Assembly (NCBI GenBank): GCA_002869385.1
Contig: PKTB01000021.1
Location: 124,001 to 188,000 of the forward strand
Direction of reading: 5' to 3'
Source of the DNA: Marinilabiliales bacterium
GTDB taxonomy: Bacteria; Bacteroidota; Bacteroidia; Bacteroidales; ML635J-15
Length of the DNA: 64,000 nt
Below are positions 1 to 9,383 of the stretch, piece by piece. The notes under the pieces are model-generated. The model searched no databases. It worked only from the letters and a program-made list of their open reading frames with translations, and had not been told where the DNA came from. The stretch's first letter is position 1. Each line of letters begins with the position of its first letter. Both the position numbers and the translations under genes were made by a program.

Positions 1-197
1 TCACTTCAATTTCACTTAAATATAAGCTTTCATTAATTGATAACTACACAAATTTTAATAAATTAAATAATCCTGATGACTATTATGTAGCAGATGGTCA
101 TTGCAATGATGAAGGATATTCAATAATAGCTAATGAGATTTTTAATATTATCCTTGAAAAGAACTTGCTGCATAAACAATTAATAAAACCTGATTGA
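1..197 (+). CDS. C-terminal end of an SGNH/GDSL-like hydrolase (partial)
   Basis: The frame is open from base 3 and stops at TGA 195-197, giving about 64 residues of a protein that begins outside the window. It contains D-G-H-C-N-D-E-G-Y followed by IANEI, which resembles the C-terminal Asp-x-His block with a following N-x-x-G-Y that SGNH/GDSL esterases and AlgX-type acetyltransferases carry. The Asp and His would be two members of the catalytic triad. The Ser and Gly/Asn blocks would lie upstream and cannot be seen. Substrate is unknown. It could also be another alpha/beta hydrolase-like fold. Confidence 0.5.
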   Translation, partial: TSISLKYKLSLIDNYTNFNKLNNPDDYYVADGHCNDEGYSIIANEIFNIILEKNLLHKQLIKPD

Positions 198-277
198 TAA
201 AATAAGTCTTGAGGAGCTTAAAAATCTTATATTTTAAATCTATACTATAAATAATTCTAATCAAAGCAAATTTAGCT

Positions 278-285
278 TATTTTTG
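278..285 (+). promoter_or_regulatory. Candidate -7 promoter box for the BNR-repeat gene
   Basis: TATTTTTG fits the Bacteroidota -7 consensus TAnnTTTG and lies 14 bases before the ATG at 300. No clear TTTG -33 element is present at the usual distance, so the call rests on one box in AT-rich DNA. Confidence 0.35.
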
Positions 286-299
286 TAAAAACACTCATT

Positions 300-2831
300 A
301 TGAAAGACAAAAAAGCCTACAAATTTATTTTTCCATCAATAGCGATAATAGTTTTAATAATAGGTATTTTAGTTACACAACAAAAGAAAAATCAAGATAA
401 TAAAGAAATACTTCCTCAGCCAAAAGACGTTGCATTTTCCGAAGGTCATGAAGAAGGCGAATGGATTGACAAATTAAACTGGATTGAGGGAATGCATAAG
501 TGCGATTCAAATGTAAACTGGCGTGCGATAAATTATCATAATAAGTACAATCAATATCTTGTAAACCTTCAAAACAAATCGAAAAGTAATGTTATCTCAA
601 TTGCTGATGGAGAGTTAACAGGAGAATGGCGCGAAACTGGTTAAAACAATCTTGCAGGGAGGACCCATTTGGTAGAAATAGATCAAACTGTTGACTCTAT
701 TTACTGTGCTAGTTCCGGAGGTAATATATGGAAAGCAGATAAGGAAGGAAATGGTTGGTATGTTTTAAATGACGATTTTCAGATTGATGATATTAGAATG
801 TTACGTAAAGTCAATGATAGATTGCTTGTGGCATCAGGAGGCTGGGGAGTCCCAGGGTTTTATTATTCTGATGATGACGGCCACACATGGACAGCTGCAA
901 CTGGACTATCAAATATTGCTGATTGGGGTTATGTAATAAAATCCGTTGTTCTTAATAATACACAAAATACAATATACCTTTTAGCTATGGAATGGGATTA
1001 TGGTGATTGGGAAAAAACTACAAGCATATATGTTTCTACAGATATGGGTGAAAGCTTCTCTAAGGAACTATCTTACCTTGAATCATCACATGGTCCGGAA
1101 GGAGGATTTGATATATGGTGCGATCCTCAGGATACCGTTTGCTACCTAGCTAAGACCAATGAAATATATTCAATTAATAATTATGATTATTCTGCAGAAC
1201 TTATATCACAATATTCTCAGGAAACGACAGGCTCAATTCTACTATCAGGTTGCAAAACTGACACAGAAACTCATTTATATACAGCAGTATACGCAGATAA
1301 CCATGTTGACTTTTATTATTAAGATGATAATGGTGAAAATTGGACACAAAAAGGGAGTATTGAAAGTGACCCATTTATGAAAAATAGCTTCTGTGTTTCA
1401 CAACTAAATCCAACAGTTTTGTATTACGGAGGTGTTGAATGTTACAGAAGTTCAAATTCAGGGAACAACTGGACCAGACTAAACGAGTGGGGTGAATACT
1501 ATTCCGATATCGAAAATAAACTTCATGCTGACATACCAGGAATAAATTCTTTTGTCGATAGCGAAAACAATGAATTTGTATATATCAATTCAGATGGGGG
1601 AACATATATTTCATATGATCAACTTCAAAATGTACAAAATATCTCAATGAATAACCTAAATGTAGGACAATTCTATTCTGTTTACTCACATAAAACAAAC
1701 AGTAGTATAATTTTTGGTGGGTCGCAAGATCAAGGCTACCAGTACTGTGACTCAGATGATGGAGAAACAACTAGCAATTTCACACAAATATTAAGTGGTG
1801 ATTACGGTCATATCGTTTCAAACAATGGAGGTAATAGCATATGGATGGTTTATCCCGGATATGCAATGTATTATCCAGATGCAACTACTTATCCGGATTA
1901 TTCTGAATGGTGGGAATTTAATATCTCAGGTCAGTTTTGGATACCACCATTAATGCCACATCCTTCAAATCCAAATGTATGTTACCTTGGAGGTGGAACA
2001 ACCGGAAGTGGAACACATATTATTGAATTAACTTCAAATTCTGGTAATTTATTTGAAAATGAATTAAGCTATGATTTCAGTGGAAGTTCTGCTGCAACAG
2101 CTATTTCAGCTCTTAACTATTCACCCTTAAATACAAATTATATGTATTTAATGAATGGAAATGGTGAGTTTTTTAGATCAACTGATGCAGGCTTAAATTG
2201 GGAAATTACAAGTGGATTCGATGGTCCTGATGGTAATTATTTGTACGGTGCTGCAGTTCAACCATCAAAAAACACATTAGGAACTGTATATGTGGCTGGG
2301 TCAGGATACTCAAATCCTCCAGTATTTGTCAGCACTGATAATGGTGATTCTTTTTCATCAATGAGCTCAGGTTTACCATCAACAATGGTATATGAAATTG
2401 CTGTTACAGAGAATGATGAATATATATTTGCAGCAACCGATGCTGGGCCTTATGTTTTCATTTCTGAAAATAATGAATGGTATGAACTGGGACAAGGAAT
2501 CTCTCCAAATCAAACATATTGGACAGTAGATTACAACCCTTTAACTAAAACAGAACATTTTGGAACTTACGGAAGAGGGATATGGAGTTTCAAAATCCTT
2601 GGTACACAAAATATTGAAACAAATGATTTATCTGCTGAACTAAAGGTATTCCCAAATACTGCAACAACAACAATTACAGTTGATGGAACTGATGAAAAAA
2701 TAGAGATTTATACAACAAAAGGAGATCTTGTACTAGAAAGTGAATCAAGGGAAATTGATATCTCAAACCTAAGTGATGGTGTTTATATTGTAAAAACAGG
2801 AAATAAAACTACTAAGTTTATCAAAGATTAA
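300..2831 (+). CDS. BNR/sortilin-like T9SS-secreted protein, interrupted by two in-frame TAA codons
   Basis: One reading frame of 844 codons runs from ATG 300 to TAA 2831, broken by TAA at 642-644 and 1320-1322 without any frame change. Residues about 10-27 form a hydrophobic export segment. The rest has repeated D-x-G-x-x-W strands (for example SGNNW, DAGLNW, TDNGDSF) typical of BNR/VPS10-type beta-propellers. The last ~75 residues, starting near KVFPNT and ending in SDGVYIVKTGN, are a T9SS sorting domain. The protein is probably an extracellular or cell-surface propeller. At both stops the neighbouring residues favour an original Ser: TG-stop-NNLAGRT, and stop-DDNGENW. A start at 669 or 1377 would lack a signal peptide, so the fragments are not separate genes. 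Confidence 0.7.
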
Positions 2832-2848
2832 ATTATTATTTAAAAAAA

Positions 2849-3019
2849 GGCCGGAATCTCCTCTTCCCCTGAAGACAATTAGATCTATACCAGGTGGTAT
2901 TTAAGCTACGAGAGAAAATTGAAGATAATGAAAACCAGTTTTAAACTGATATAAGTCCATCAGGTTCTGAGGAGAAATTTGAGGAATTGAGGAATCTGTG
3001 AATTTTCCGGCCATTTTTT
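2849..3019 (+). ncRNA. Candidate 6S-like (Bacteroidales-1 type) structured RNA
   Basis: This lies in the 351-base gap between two convergent genes. Perfect 8-base outer arms GGCCGGAA (2849-2856) and TTCCGGCC (3005-3012) enclose about 150 bases and are followed by a T-run (3014-3019). TCCTC (2859-2863) can pair with GAGGA (2989-2993), and CAGTTTTAAACTG (2936-2948) makes an internal hairpin. CCCCTGA (2866-2872) resembles the 5' side of the 6S RNA bubble. Length and the rod-like terminal pairing fit 6S RNA, which Bacteroidales-1 is thought to represent. The opposite strand also ends in a T-run, so orientation is uncertain. The remainder of the gap (3020-3182) is AT-rich and shows nothing. Confidence 0.42.
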
Positions 3020-3182
3020 CAAATTAGTGTTTAATTACTTTACAAAACAACAACAAATTAATAATATGAAGAAAAAATAGGTTTACAGTATGATAAATTT
3101 TGATTATTCTGAAAAATAAAAAGATGTCAACAACATAGTTTTATAGTTTATCCATAAAGCGAAAAAATCCTTAAAACCAAAG

Positions 3183-6100
3183 TTATTGCTTAATCACAGG
3201 AAACTGAAACATCTCAACATCTGTTATAATCATGACTAAATATTGACCTGTAGTCAAAGCGCTTAAGTCTACGTAAAGTCCACTTTCAATTCTATCAATT
3301 TCGACATTTTTCTGAGTTATTATTACTCTACCAGTCTGGTCATAAATTTCAATAATACAATCCTCTGAATTACTTACCCCAACTATATTAACACCACTTT
3401 TTGTTTGATTTGGATATATGTACTTTTTATATACAGCTTCACAATTGACAGATTTAACAGCAAGATCAGTTTTTATGCCATTAATATCAATATCAACTAG
3501 CTTGTAATATGCCTTATTTTTACCATTATTAACTATACATGAACTATACAGATTACCGGTTTGGGTATTTTCTGAGTCAACAGTTTCTAATTTCTTCCAA
3601 TTATTCATATCATCGCTGGTATAAATTTCATAATATGCACAATTAACTTCAGATGCTGTTTCCCAATCAAAACAAATACTATCATTTTGACATTTTACAT
3701 AAAAATAAAGAATCTCTACAGGCAATAATTGATCTACAAATACTGTAAACTTATTTGTTATATAATTACCACATCCATCCTCTATGAGACAAGTATATTC
3801 AGTATCTTCGGTTGGGGATAATGTAGGATTGTATGCTGAGGGGTCAGAAATTGTACCATCATCAGGTGACCAGGAATATGAATTAGCACCAGTTGCTGCT
3901 TCAACATTTGTTGAATTTCCTATCTCAATATACATATCCGTAAGCTCTGTTGAATTATCAGGATAAGTATTTATGCAAACCTGTTGAAGATTAGAGTATG
4001 CCCCGGTACTTCCAGTAAAACCCCAAAATACCTGAGATGCTCCACCAAACTGATCTGTTATAATATCGCCATTATAAGTAAGTGTTGTTGCTCCAAAAGT
4101 TACAGTAAATTCTTGCTCTGATGAACTGATATAATCCCATGAAATATTGACAGAATACCATACATTATCTTCAATATCTACAACACTACTCGGTCCATTT
4201 AGATTCGTAGACAATGTGTGGTCAACACTCCCACCACTAATTATAGATATATGGTAATCCGAAAGATCAGATAATTCCCCATTCTCATAAGTATCAAACT
4301 CCACACCTAATGAATTTGAGATTCCGCCAAAACCAAGTTGATTACCATTTGAACCCGCAGAAGTGCAATCCCCTTGTAATGCAAACACTATTCCATCAGC
4401 TCCACCACCATCATCACCCATATTAACTTCAAAATCAAAACTAAAATCTTCTTCAAGATTTATTTTATAATTATTCCATAATGAACCTGCTTGACTTGTC
4501 TTATCTTCAGTAATGATAAAACATGAAACATCTGTATGATATGTATCTCCATTAACTGTAAATTCCTTTATTGCATTACAATCAGCCATAGCAGATTCAT
4601 TTGTCGGACTCGATCCAGCTTCTCCTGACGAAAGAATATAAGCCTCATTTGGATTTACTATTAAATATGAATTTTCGTCTGGATATGATCCGTGTGTATA
4701 AATAGTTGATATTGTAGAGCCGGATTCAGCAATAAAAGAGAATTCACTCGAATAGCCAGAACCACTAATATCTGTTAAAACATCCACACCATCAACCTGT
4801 ACTGTTAACAATCCGGTATCCCAACCATCACCATAGTCATCACTCAAATTTATTATATAATTACAACCATCAATTAACTCACGATTCCCTGCAGGATCAC
4901 CATTTGTTGGTGTTTCAATACTACTATCAATTGTAATCGACTGCAAAATAGCATCTACAACATCTCCTGAATTAGCTCCGTTAGGAATATCATATGTAAG
5001 CCAAAAATAATTTACACCTGTTTCTAACTCTTGAGTCCCGGCAAATGTAATATCTGTCCCTGGTGATGCAGTATTTTGAGCTGTACCAAAATGATTGGAG
5101 GTACTAAAAGAACTACTTAAACCTGTAAACCAAATATTCAAACTGGAGATATCAATTGAATAGTCTGTTGTTCCATCTGTTCTAACAACAATGTCTGTTA
5201 GTGCCAATGGGTTTAAACTACCATCTGTTTCAACCTGAATGCATAAAATTTCTTGATTTACTGAACCTATACTTATTGGGTCAGTATTATTCTGTGATGA
5301 TGTACATGAAACAAAGTTCATATCAGTTAAACAATCAGATCTAGTTAAAGTAAAATCCCCCGTTGTTGACGAACCTGAATCATAATGCGAAATGTATATA
5401 AAGTAATCAACTCCATTATTTGGAGTAAAGGTGTAAGACTCCGTACTTGTACTTGCATCGATACAGTCAATATTTGTTAAACTACCACATGATCCTGAAC
5501 ATATTGACATTTCGTGATCAAAATCTGCACTTGATGAAATTGTAGTTTCATTACCATCACCTGTAAATGTATACCATACACCATATGCTCCGATAGAACA
5601 ACCCGTTCCGTGTGTTTGCACCGAAGTCCCGTTTGTGGTTCCTGCTAAGTCAGTTGTCCCACATGGAATTACAATAGCATTTGAACAATCTTCATTTGTT
5701 GGTGGAGCAATAGGACATGTTATATAAAAAGTATGCTGTGATGAAGTAGTGTTTTCATCATCTAATAAAAAATAATAAGTATTCCCGCTTGTTAATGCTA
5801 AACTTCCAAATGTTCCGGTAGAACTATAATCACCAATACATGTCCATCCGGTAGGTGAACAAGTTCCTTCCTGAATAAAATAGTCTATATATGAACCATC
5901 TGTTGCTGTTATTTCAAGGCTTACAGTGCCTGAAACAGAAGGTACATATGAATATATTAATTCTCCTCCAGGTGTTGAATATCCACATGAAGAACTAATC
6001 GGGTCCCAAACTCCGGAAGTCGGAGTTATTGCAGTAACAGAATTAGAAGAACCACATCCTGTTATCGAAATTGCAGAACTGCAAATGTCTGTAACATTTA

Positions 6101-6941
6101 ATATAGCCGTAGCTGAATATGAAGATGTTCCACATGCATTAGCTGCACTAGCTCTATATAAATAAGAGTCCATCGATAAATCAGCACCGGAAATATTTAA
6201 TGTTGCGCTTGAAGAATTTGAATACACGCCACCATCACTTATCAAGTTCCAGCTTAAACCGGAATCATCGCTATACTCCCAAGCATAAGAAATTGGTGAA
6301 TTATTTGCGGTAATTGAAAAAGAGGTGTTTTGACCAGATGATATAGAAGCATTGCTAGGATCAGATGTAATACTCGGAACATCGGTAATACTTAAATTGG
6401 CAAATACTGTTCCTATTGTTATCCCGATAACCGGTGTTGATATTGATGAGCATGTAATATCCCCATCCGCACTAACTGTATTATCCGGTCTTAATTGTAT
6501 CCCGGATATTGTTAAAATATCAATATCATTATCTCCACCTCCATTTGGCGTTGACCAGGTAATAGTTATATTTGTTGATGTCACAGAGATAGCAATACTT
6601 GAAATATCGCCTGCATTTTTTGTAATAGCTCCAAAACCAGAGTTAAAAGACCATCCTGATGGTGCAGACAATACAATTGTTTCATTAGTTTTATTTTTCG
6701 GAAAGTCTTCTGTAAGCAGCTCTGTTATAACAATATTGTTAAGAGTTGTCCAACTTGGTGATGTTCCATCTGAGGCAGTTTCAGCGCATATATTCTGGCC
6801 ATTTGATGGTAATGTAATTGTAACATCTGCTTTAAGATTTAATGTAAAGATTAAAAATAACATTATCATTAATAATAATGCAATTAAAAAATTATCCTTA
6901 TTAAAAAAGGATTTAAAGACTTGGGTTAATTTGGATTCCAT
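3183..6941 (-). CDS. Large multidomain T9SS-secreted protein with L-type lectin domain
   Basis: The protein has 1252 residues and is intact. Order of domains: hydrophobic export segment (about 18-38); beta-rich region (40-190); Ig-like domain (about 195-285) with the P-x-I-S-Y-A-W-E-Y strand; two Cys-containing PPC-like beta domains (about 290-540); a region like the BNR-associated N-terminal domain (about 545-690); an L-type (legume-like) lectin domain (about 815-1015) with the DGIVFALQG and GVEFDTYEN strands; and a T9SS C-terminal region starting near LPVEILYF, typical of Bacteroidota exoproteins. It is probably a secreted or surface carbohydrate-binding adhesin. A 54-residue membrane ORF starts about 200 bases upstream and may share its promoter. 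The ligand cannot be inferred. Confidence 0.8.
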   Translation of the reverse strand: MESKLTQVFKSFFNKDNFLIALLLMIMLFLIFTLNLKADVTITLPSNGQNICAETASDGTSPSWTTLNNIVITELLTEDFPKNKTNETIVLSAPSGWSFNSGFGAITKNAGDISSIAISVTSTNITITWSTPNGGGDNDIDILTISGIQLRPDNTVSADGDITCSSISTPVIGITIGTVFANLSITDVPSITSDPSNASISSGQNTSFSITANNSPISYAWEYSDDSGLSWNLISDGGVYSNSSSATLNISGADLSMDSYLYRASAANACGTSSYSATAILNVTDICSSAISITGCGSSNSVTAITPTSGVWDPISSSCGYSTPGGELIYSYVPSVSGTVSLEITATDGSYIDYFIQEGTCSPTGWTCIGDYSSTGTFGSLALTSGNTYYFLLDDENTTSSQHTFYITCPIAPPTNEDCSNAIVIPCGTTDLAGTTNGTSVQTHGTGCSIGAYGVWYTFTGDGNETTISSSADFDHEMSICSGSCGSLTNIDCIDASTSTESYTFTPNNGVDYFIYISHYDSGSSTTGDFTLTRSDCLTDMNFVSCTSSQNNTDPISIGSVNQEILCIQVETDGSLNPLALTDIVVRTDGTTDYSIDISSLNIWFTGLSSSFSTSNHFGTAQNTASPGTDITFAGTQELETGVNYFWLTYDIPNGANSGDVVDAILQSITIDSSIETPTNGDPAGNRELIDGCNYIINLSDDYGDGWDTGLLTVQVDGVDVLTDISGSGYSSEFSFIAESGSTISTIYTHGSYPDENSYLIVNPNEAYILSSGEAGSSPTNESAMADCNAIKEFTVNGDTYHTDVSCFIITEDKTSQAGSLWNNYKINLEEDFSFDFEVNMGDDGGGADGIVFALQGDCTSAGSNGNQLGFGGISNSLGVEFDTYENGELSDLSDYHISIISGGSVDHTLSTNLNGPSSVVDIEDNVWYSVNISWDYISSSEQEFTVTFGATTLTYNGDIITDQFGGASQVFWGFTGSTGAYSNLQQVCINTYPDNSTELTDMYIEIGNSTNVEAATGANSYSWSPDDGTISDPSAYNPTLSPTEDTEYTCLIEDGCGNYITNKFTVFVDQLLPVEILYFYVKCQNDSICFDWETASEVNCAYYEIYTSDDMNNWKKLETVDSENTQTGNLYSSCIVNNGKNKAYYKLVDIDINGIKTDLAVKSVNCEAVYKKYIYPNQTKSGVNIVGVSNSEDCIIEIYDQTGRVIITQKNVEIDRIESGLYVDLSALTTGQYLVMIITDVEMFQFPVIKQ

Positions 6942-6972
6942 GGTTTTTTCTATTTAATTGATTCAATTATTT

Positions 6973-7137
6973 TTATTCGAAAAGAACACGTGTACCGATA
7001 AAGAAGAATGCAATTGATGAGAATATTGTTAAGGAGATCAGCCAGATATATACTTGTCTATTTTCAGCCTTTAATACCTGAAGTTTCGAAAGATGACTTT
7101 TCTTTTCTGTAGATCTCAATTTAGTTAAAAACCGCAT
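6973..7137 (-). CDS. Small single-pass membrane protein (54 residues)
   Basis: ATG at 7137, TAA at 6973-6975. The peptide starts MRFLTKLRSTEKK, is Lys/Arg-rich for about 30 residues, then has one hydrophobic span (about residues 31-53, W-L-I-S-L-T-I-F-S-S-I-A-F-F-F). This predicts a single membrane helix with a basic cytoplasmic tail. It sits 31 bases before the lectin-type gene and 23 bases behind a TAGTTTTG box. No family is recognised. It could be chance, but the basic/hydrophobic layout and the promoter favour a real gene. Confidence 0.45.
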   Translation of the reverse strand: MRFLTKLRSTEKKSHLSKLQVLKAENRQVYIWLISLTIFSSIAFFFIGTRVLFE

Positions 7138-7159
7138 AATCTGTTGTAATGTTCCAGTG

Positions 7160-7167
7160 CAAAACTA
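7160..7167 (-). promoter_or_regulatory. Candidate -7 box for the small membrane ORF and lectin gene
   Basis: Read on the minus strand this is TAGTTTTG, a full match to TAnnTTTG, 22 bases before the ATG at 7137. A -33 TTTG at proper spacing is not obvious. Confidence 0.4.
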
Positions 7168-7237
7168 TGGAATACAACTATTTATAGAAAAAACTTGTTT
7201 TACAGGATTGTAGATTTTTAACTAACTGGAAAAAGTA

Positions 7238-7255
7238 TACAATTCCAGAATTGTA
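7238..7255. promoter_or_regulatory. Palindrome, possible operator
   Basis: TACAATTC and GAATTGTA form perfect 8-base arms around CA, about 70 bases upstream of the -7 box at 7160-7167. The surrounding stretch 7138-7363, between the AraC-type gene and the small ORF, holds nothing else visible. No regulator can be assigned. Confidence 0.25.
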
Positions 7256-7363
7256 AATAATTAAAACAAAACACTCGCATAACTGAGATATCAACAAATA
7301 GAGGAATTATTCCTAATATTACTAAAGGATAAATTTTATGATTCTGAAACGAACTAAAGTAAA

Positions 7364-9184
7364 TTAAGCTTGATTATTCATCTTAAAGAAAACTGCCGGA
7401 GTAACACCAGTATATTTTTTAAAAGCAGTATAGAATGTTGATTTACCAACAAACCCGACTTCGGAATACAAATGATCAATTGTAAAATTAGGATCAGTGT
7501 TGTTACAAATAATATTGCAGGCCTCATTAATCCTAAGTTTATTTATATAATCATTAAAATTCATCTTATAAACAGAATTAATAATTTTGGAAATATATGA
7601 TCTGTTAGTATTAAGTCTATCTGCAATAAGCTGCAAACTTATGTTACTTTCAAGATAAGCTTTCTTATTAACCAGCTCGCTCTCAATCTTTTGTAACAAA
7701 TCATGTTCTACTGAATCCTTCAGTTTACCTGTAGTAGTCTCGGATCTTTTTGTATTAATATTTTCAATTGTTTTTTGAGCGAGCTGAAATCTGGTCTTTT
7801 TAAGGTTAAGATATAATCGATAATAAACAAATAAAGCTATTGCAATTAACAATAATGCACTTACCAGCATTTTAATTAAAAGATTCTGATTCTCTATTGT
7901 TTGTACCTTTTCATTTCTACTAATTTCAACATTCTTCATTGCAAGCTGAACCGGTTTAACTGCCAACTCAATTTTCATCACCATGAGATCTTCTGAAGAT
8001 TTCTTTGTCAATAAAGTATCCCTATATCTGTCAGCAATAGCAATGTTTTTATCTACCTTATCTATTCCTCCCTGTCTGTCGAATATTTCTGCTTTACTTC
8101 TAAATGCTAATTCTAACTCTTTATAATTTACATACTTTGTTTGCAAATAATAAATTGACGAGTCCAAATATTGTAAAGCAAGATTATAATCCTCAATAGC
8201 AAAATAGGATTTTGACAGATTTGAATATAATTGAGGACACCACATACAATCGTCTGTTACCCTTGTAAAACTTAAGGCTTCTTCAAACATAATAATAGCG
8301 GAATCTATCTGTTTTAAATCCAAATAATATGCTGCCATCCAGTCCCAAGCTTTAATCTTATTATTATAAAAATCTAATCTGGTATCTACCCATAGTTTAG
8401 CAGAGTATTCACAAGGATAATCCTTCAACACTTTTTCCATTCCACCAAATAACATATTTGCTTTATCGAAATATATAGGAATAGAATCTAAATCTCCTAT
8501 TTGATAGGCTAAAGCACTTATATAATTATAGTATTGGATTGACAGAATTATCCTTCTGCTTGTAGTTTTTTCAATAAATGGACGTGTTTTCTCAAAATAA
8601 ATTCTGGCAGAATCCTCTGAGCCACTCATTTGAAACGACAAAGCAATATTATTATAAATCAATGCCATTACTTCCGGTCTATCCTTTAAATCAGTAATCT
8701 TTGGTATCTGTCTGTAAATGTAAATTGCTTCATTATATAATTGGTAAGAATACATAATGTTGCCAACATTAATATATAAGAAAGTCTGATCAAATTTAAT
8801 TTCTGAATTTTTCGCTGTTAAATCGAGTGCTTTAGTAAGATATTCCAATGCTAAGTCAGGATTATCCTTACGATACTGATACAGCTCCGACATAAATGTA
8901 TATAAACGTACAAGATCTCGATTATTACAATCATTTTCAAAACGCAATTCTAATTCACTTGCTAAAATAATTGCTGAGTCAGGGTTATGATTATATGCAT
9001 CTGTTAATATCGCAAATATAGAATCTGCTTCTACGCATGAAGGATCCGGTTCTTCTTCAGTATTAAAAACATCTAATCTTGAATCGCATGAATTATTAAG
9101 TAAAGCAGAAGAGACAACGATTCCAAGAATAATAATTGCAACTATTCTAATGCGTTTTTTCTTAAAATTTTGTACTTTTTTCAT
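7364..9184 (-). CDS. TPR-containing membrane AraC-family regulator
   Basis: The 606-residue protein is read from ATG 9184 (MKKVQNFKKK); nine upstream in-frame codons exist but lack the basic/hydrophobic start. A hydrophobic segment (about 11-31) is followed by roughly 380 residues of helical repeats of TPR type. A second hydrophobic segment (LLIKMLVSALLLIAIALF, around 437-454) precedes a C-terminal AraC-type double HTH with the family signature GFVGKSTFYTAFKKYTGVTP. This architecture (periplasmic TPR sensor, one or two TM spans, cytoplasmic AraC domain) is common in Bacteroidota. Signal and targets are unknown. Neighbours are the lectin gene and the radical SAM pair, either of which could be controlled by it. 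Confidence 0.82.
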   Translation of the reverse strand: MKKVQNFKKKRIRIVAIIILGIVVSSALLNNSCDSRLDVFNTEEEPDPSCVEADSIFAILTDAYNHNPDSAIILASELELRFENDCNNRDLVRLYTFMSELYQYRKDNPDLALEYLTKALDLTAKNSEIKFDQTFLYINVGNIMYSYQLYNEAIYIYRQIPKITDLKDRPEVMALIYNNIALSFQMSGSEDSARIYFEKTRPFIEKTTSRRIILSIQYYNYISALAYQIGDLDSIPIYFDKANMLFGGMEKVLKDYPCEYSAKLWVDTRLDFYNNKIKAWDWMAAYYLDLKQIDSAIIMFEEALSFTRVTDDCMWCPQLYSNLSKSYFAIEDYNLALQYLDSSIYYLQTKYVNYKELELAFRSKAEIFDRQGGIDKVDKNIAIADRYRDTLLTKKSSEDLMVMKIELAVKPVQLAMKNVEISRNEKVQTIENQNLLIKMLVSALLLIAIALFVYYRLYLNLKKTRFQLAQKTIENINTKRSETTTGKLKDSVEHDLLQKIESELVNKKAYLESNISLQLIADRLNTNRSYISKIINSVYKMNFNDYINKLRINEACNIICNNTDPNFTIDHLYSEVGFVGKSTFYTAFKKYTGVTPAVFFKMNNQA

Positions 9185-9360
9185 TTTGAACCAAGCATTC
9201 GGCAATCGCATGCAAAGCTATAAAAAATATAAATAACACAAGTTTTATTTATTTATTTTACAATATATTATAAATCAAAAAGATACGCAATTAGAGTAGG
9301 TAGAGTTTAAAATAATTAGAATTGTAAAGATGTAAAAAAGTTCTATTTAAAAGATTTTTG

Positions 9361-9368
9361 TACATTTG
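9361..9368 (+). promoter_or_regulatory. -7 promoter box for the radical SAM pair
   Basis: TACATTTG matches TAnnTTTG exactly and lies 15 bases before the ATG at 9384, implying a short leader. Confidence 0.45.
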
Positions 9369-9383
9369 AAATAAAATAAATTA

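Noticed and set aside
300-1322. Separate small genes at 300-644 and 669-1322
   Set aside because: Both are in the same phase as the following part, the second has no signal peptide, and BNR-like repeats run across the stops.
6352-6957. 201-residue plus-strand ORF opposite the lectin gene, and a 79-residue one at 5926
   Set aside because: Both are reverse-strand shadows of a gene with clear domains and signal peptide; no promoter or family features.
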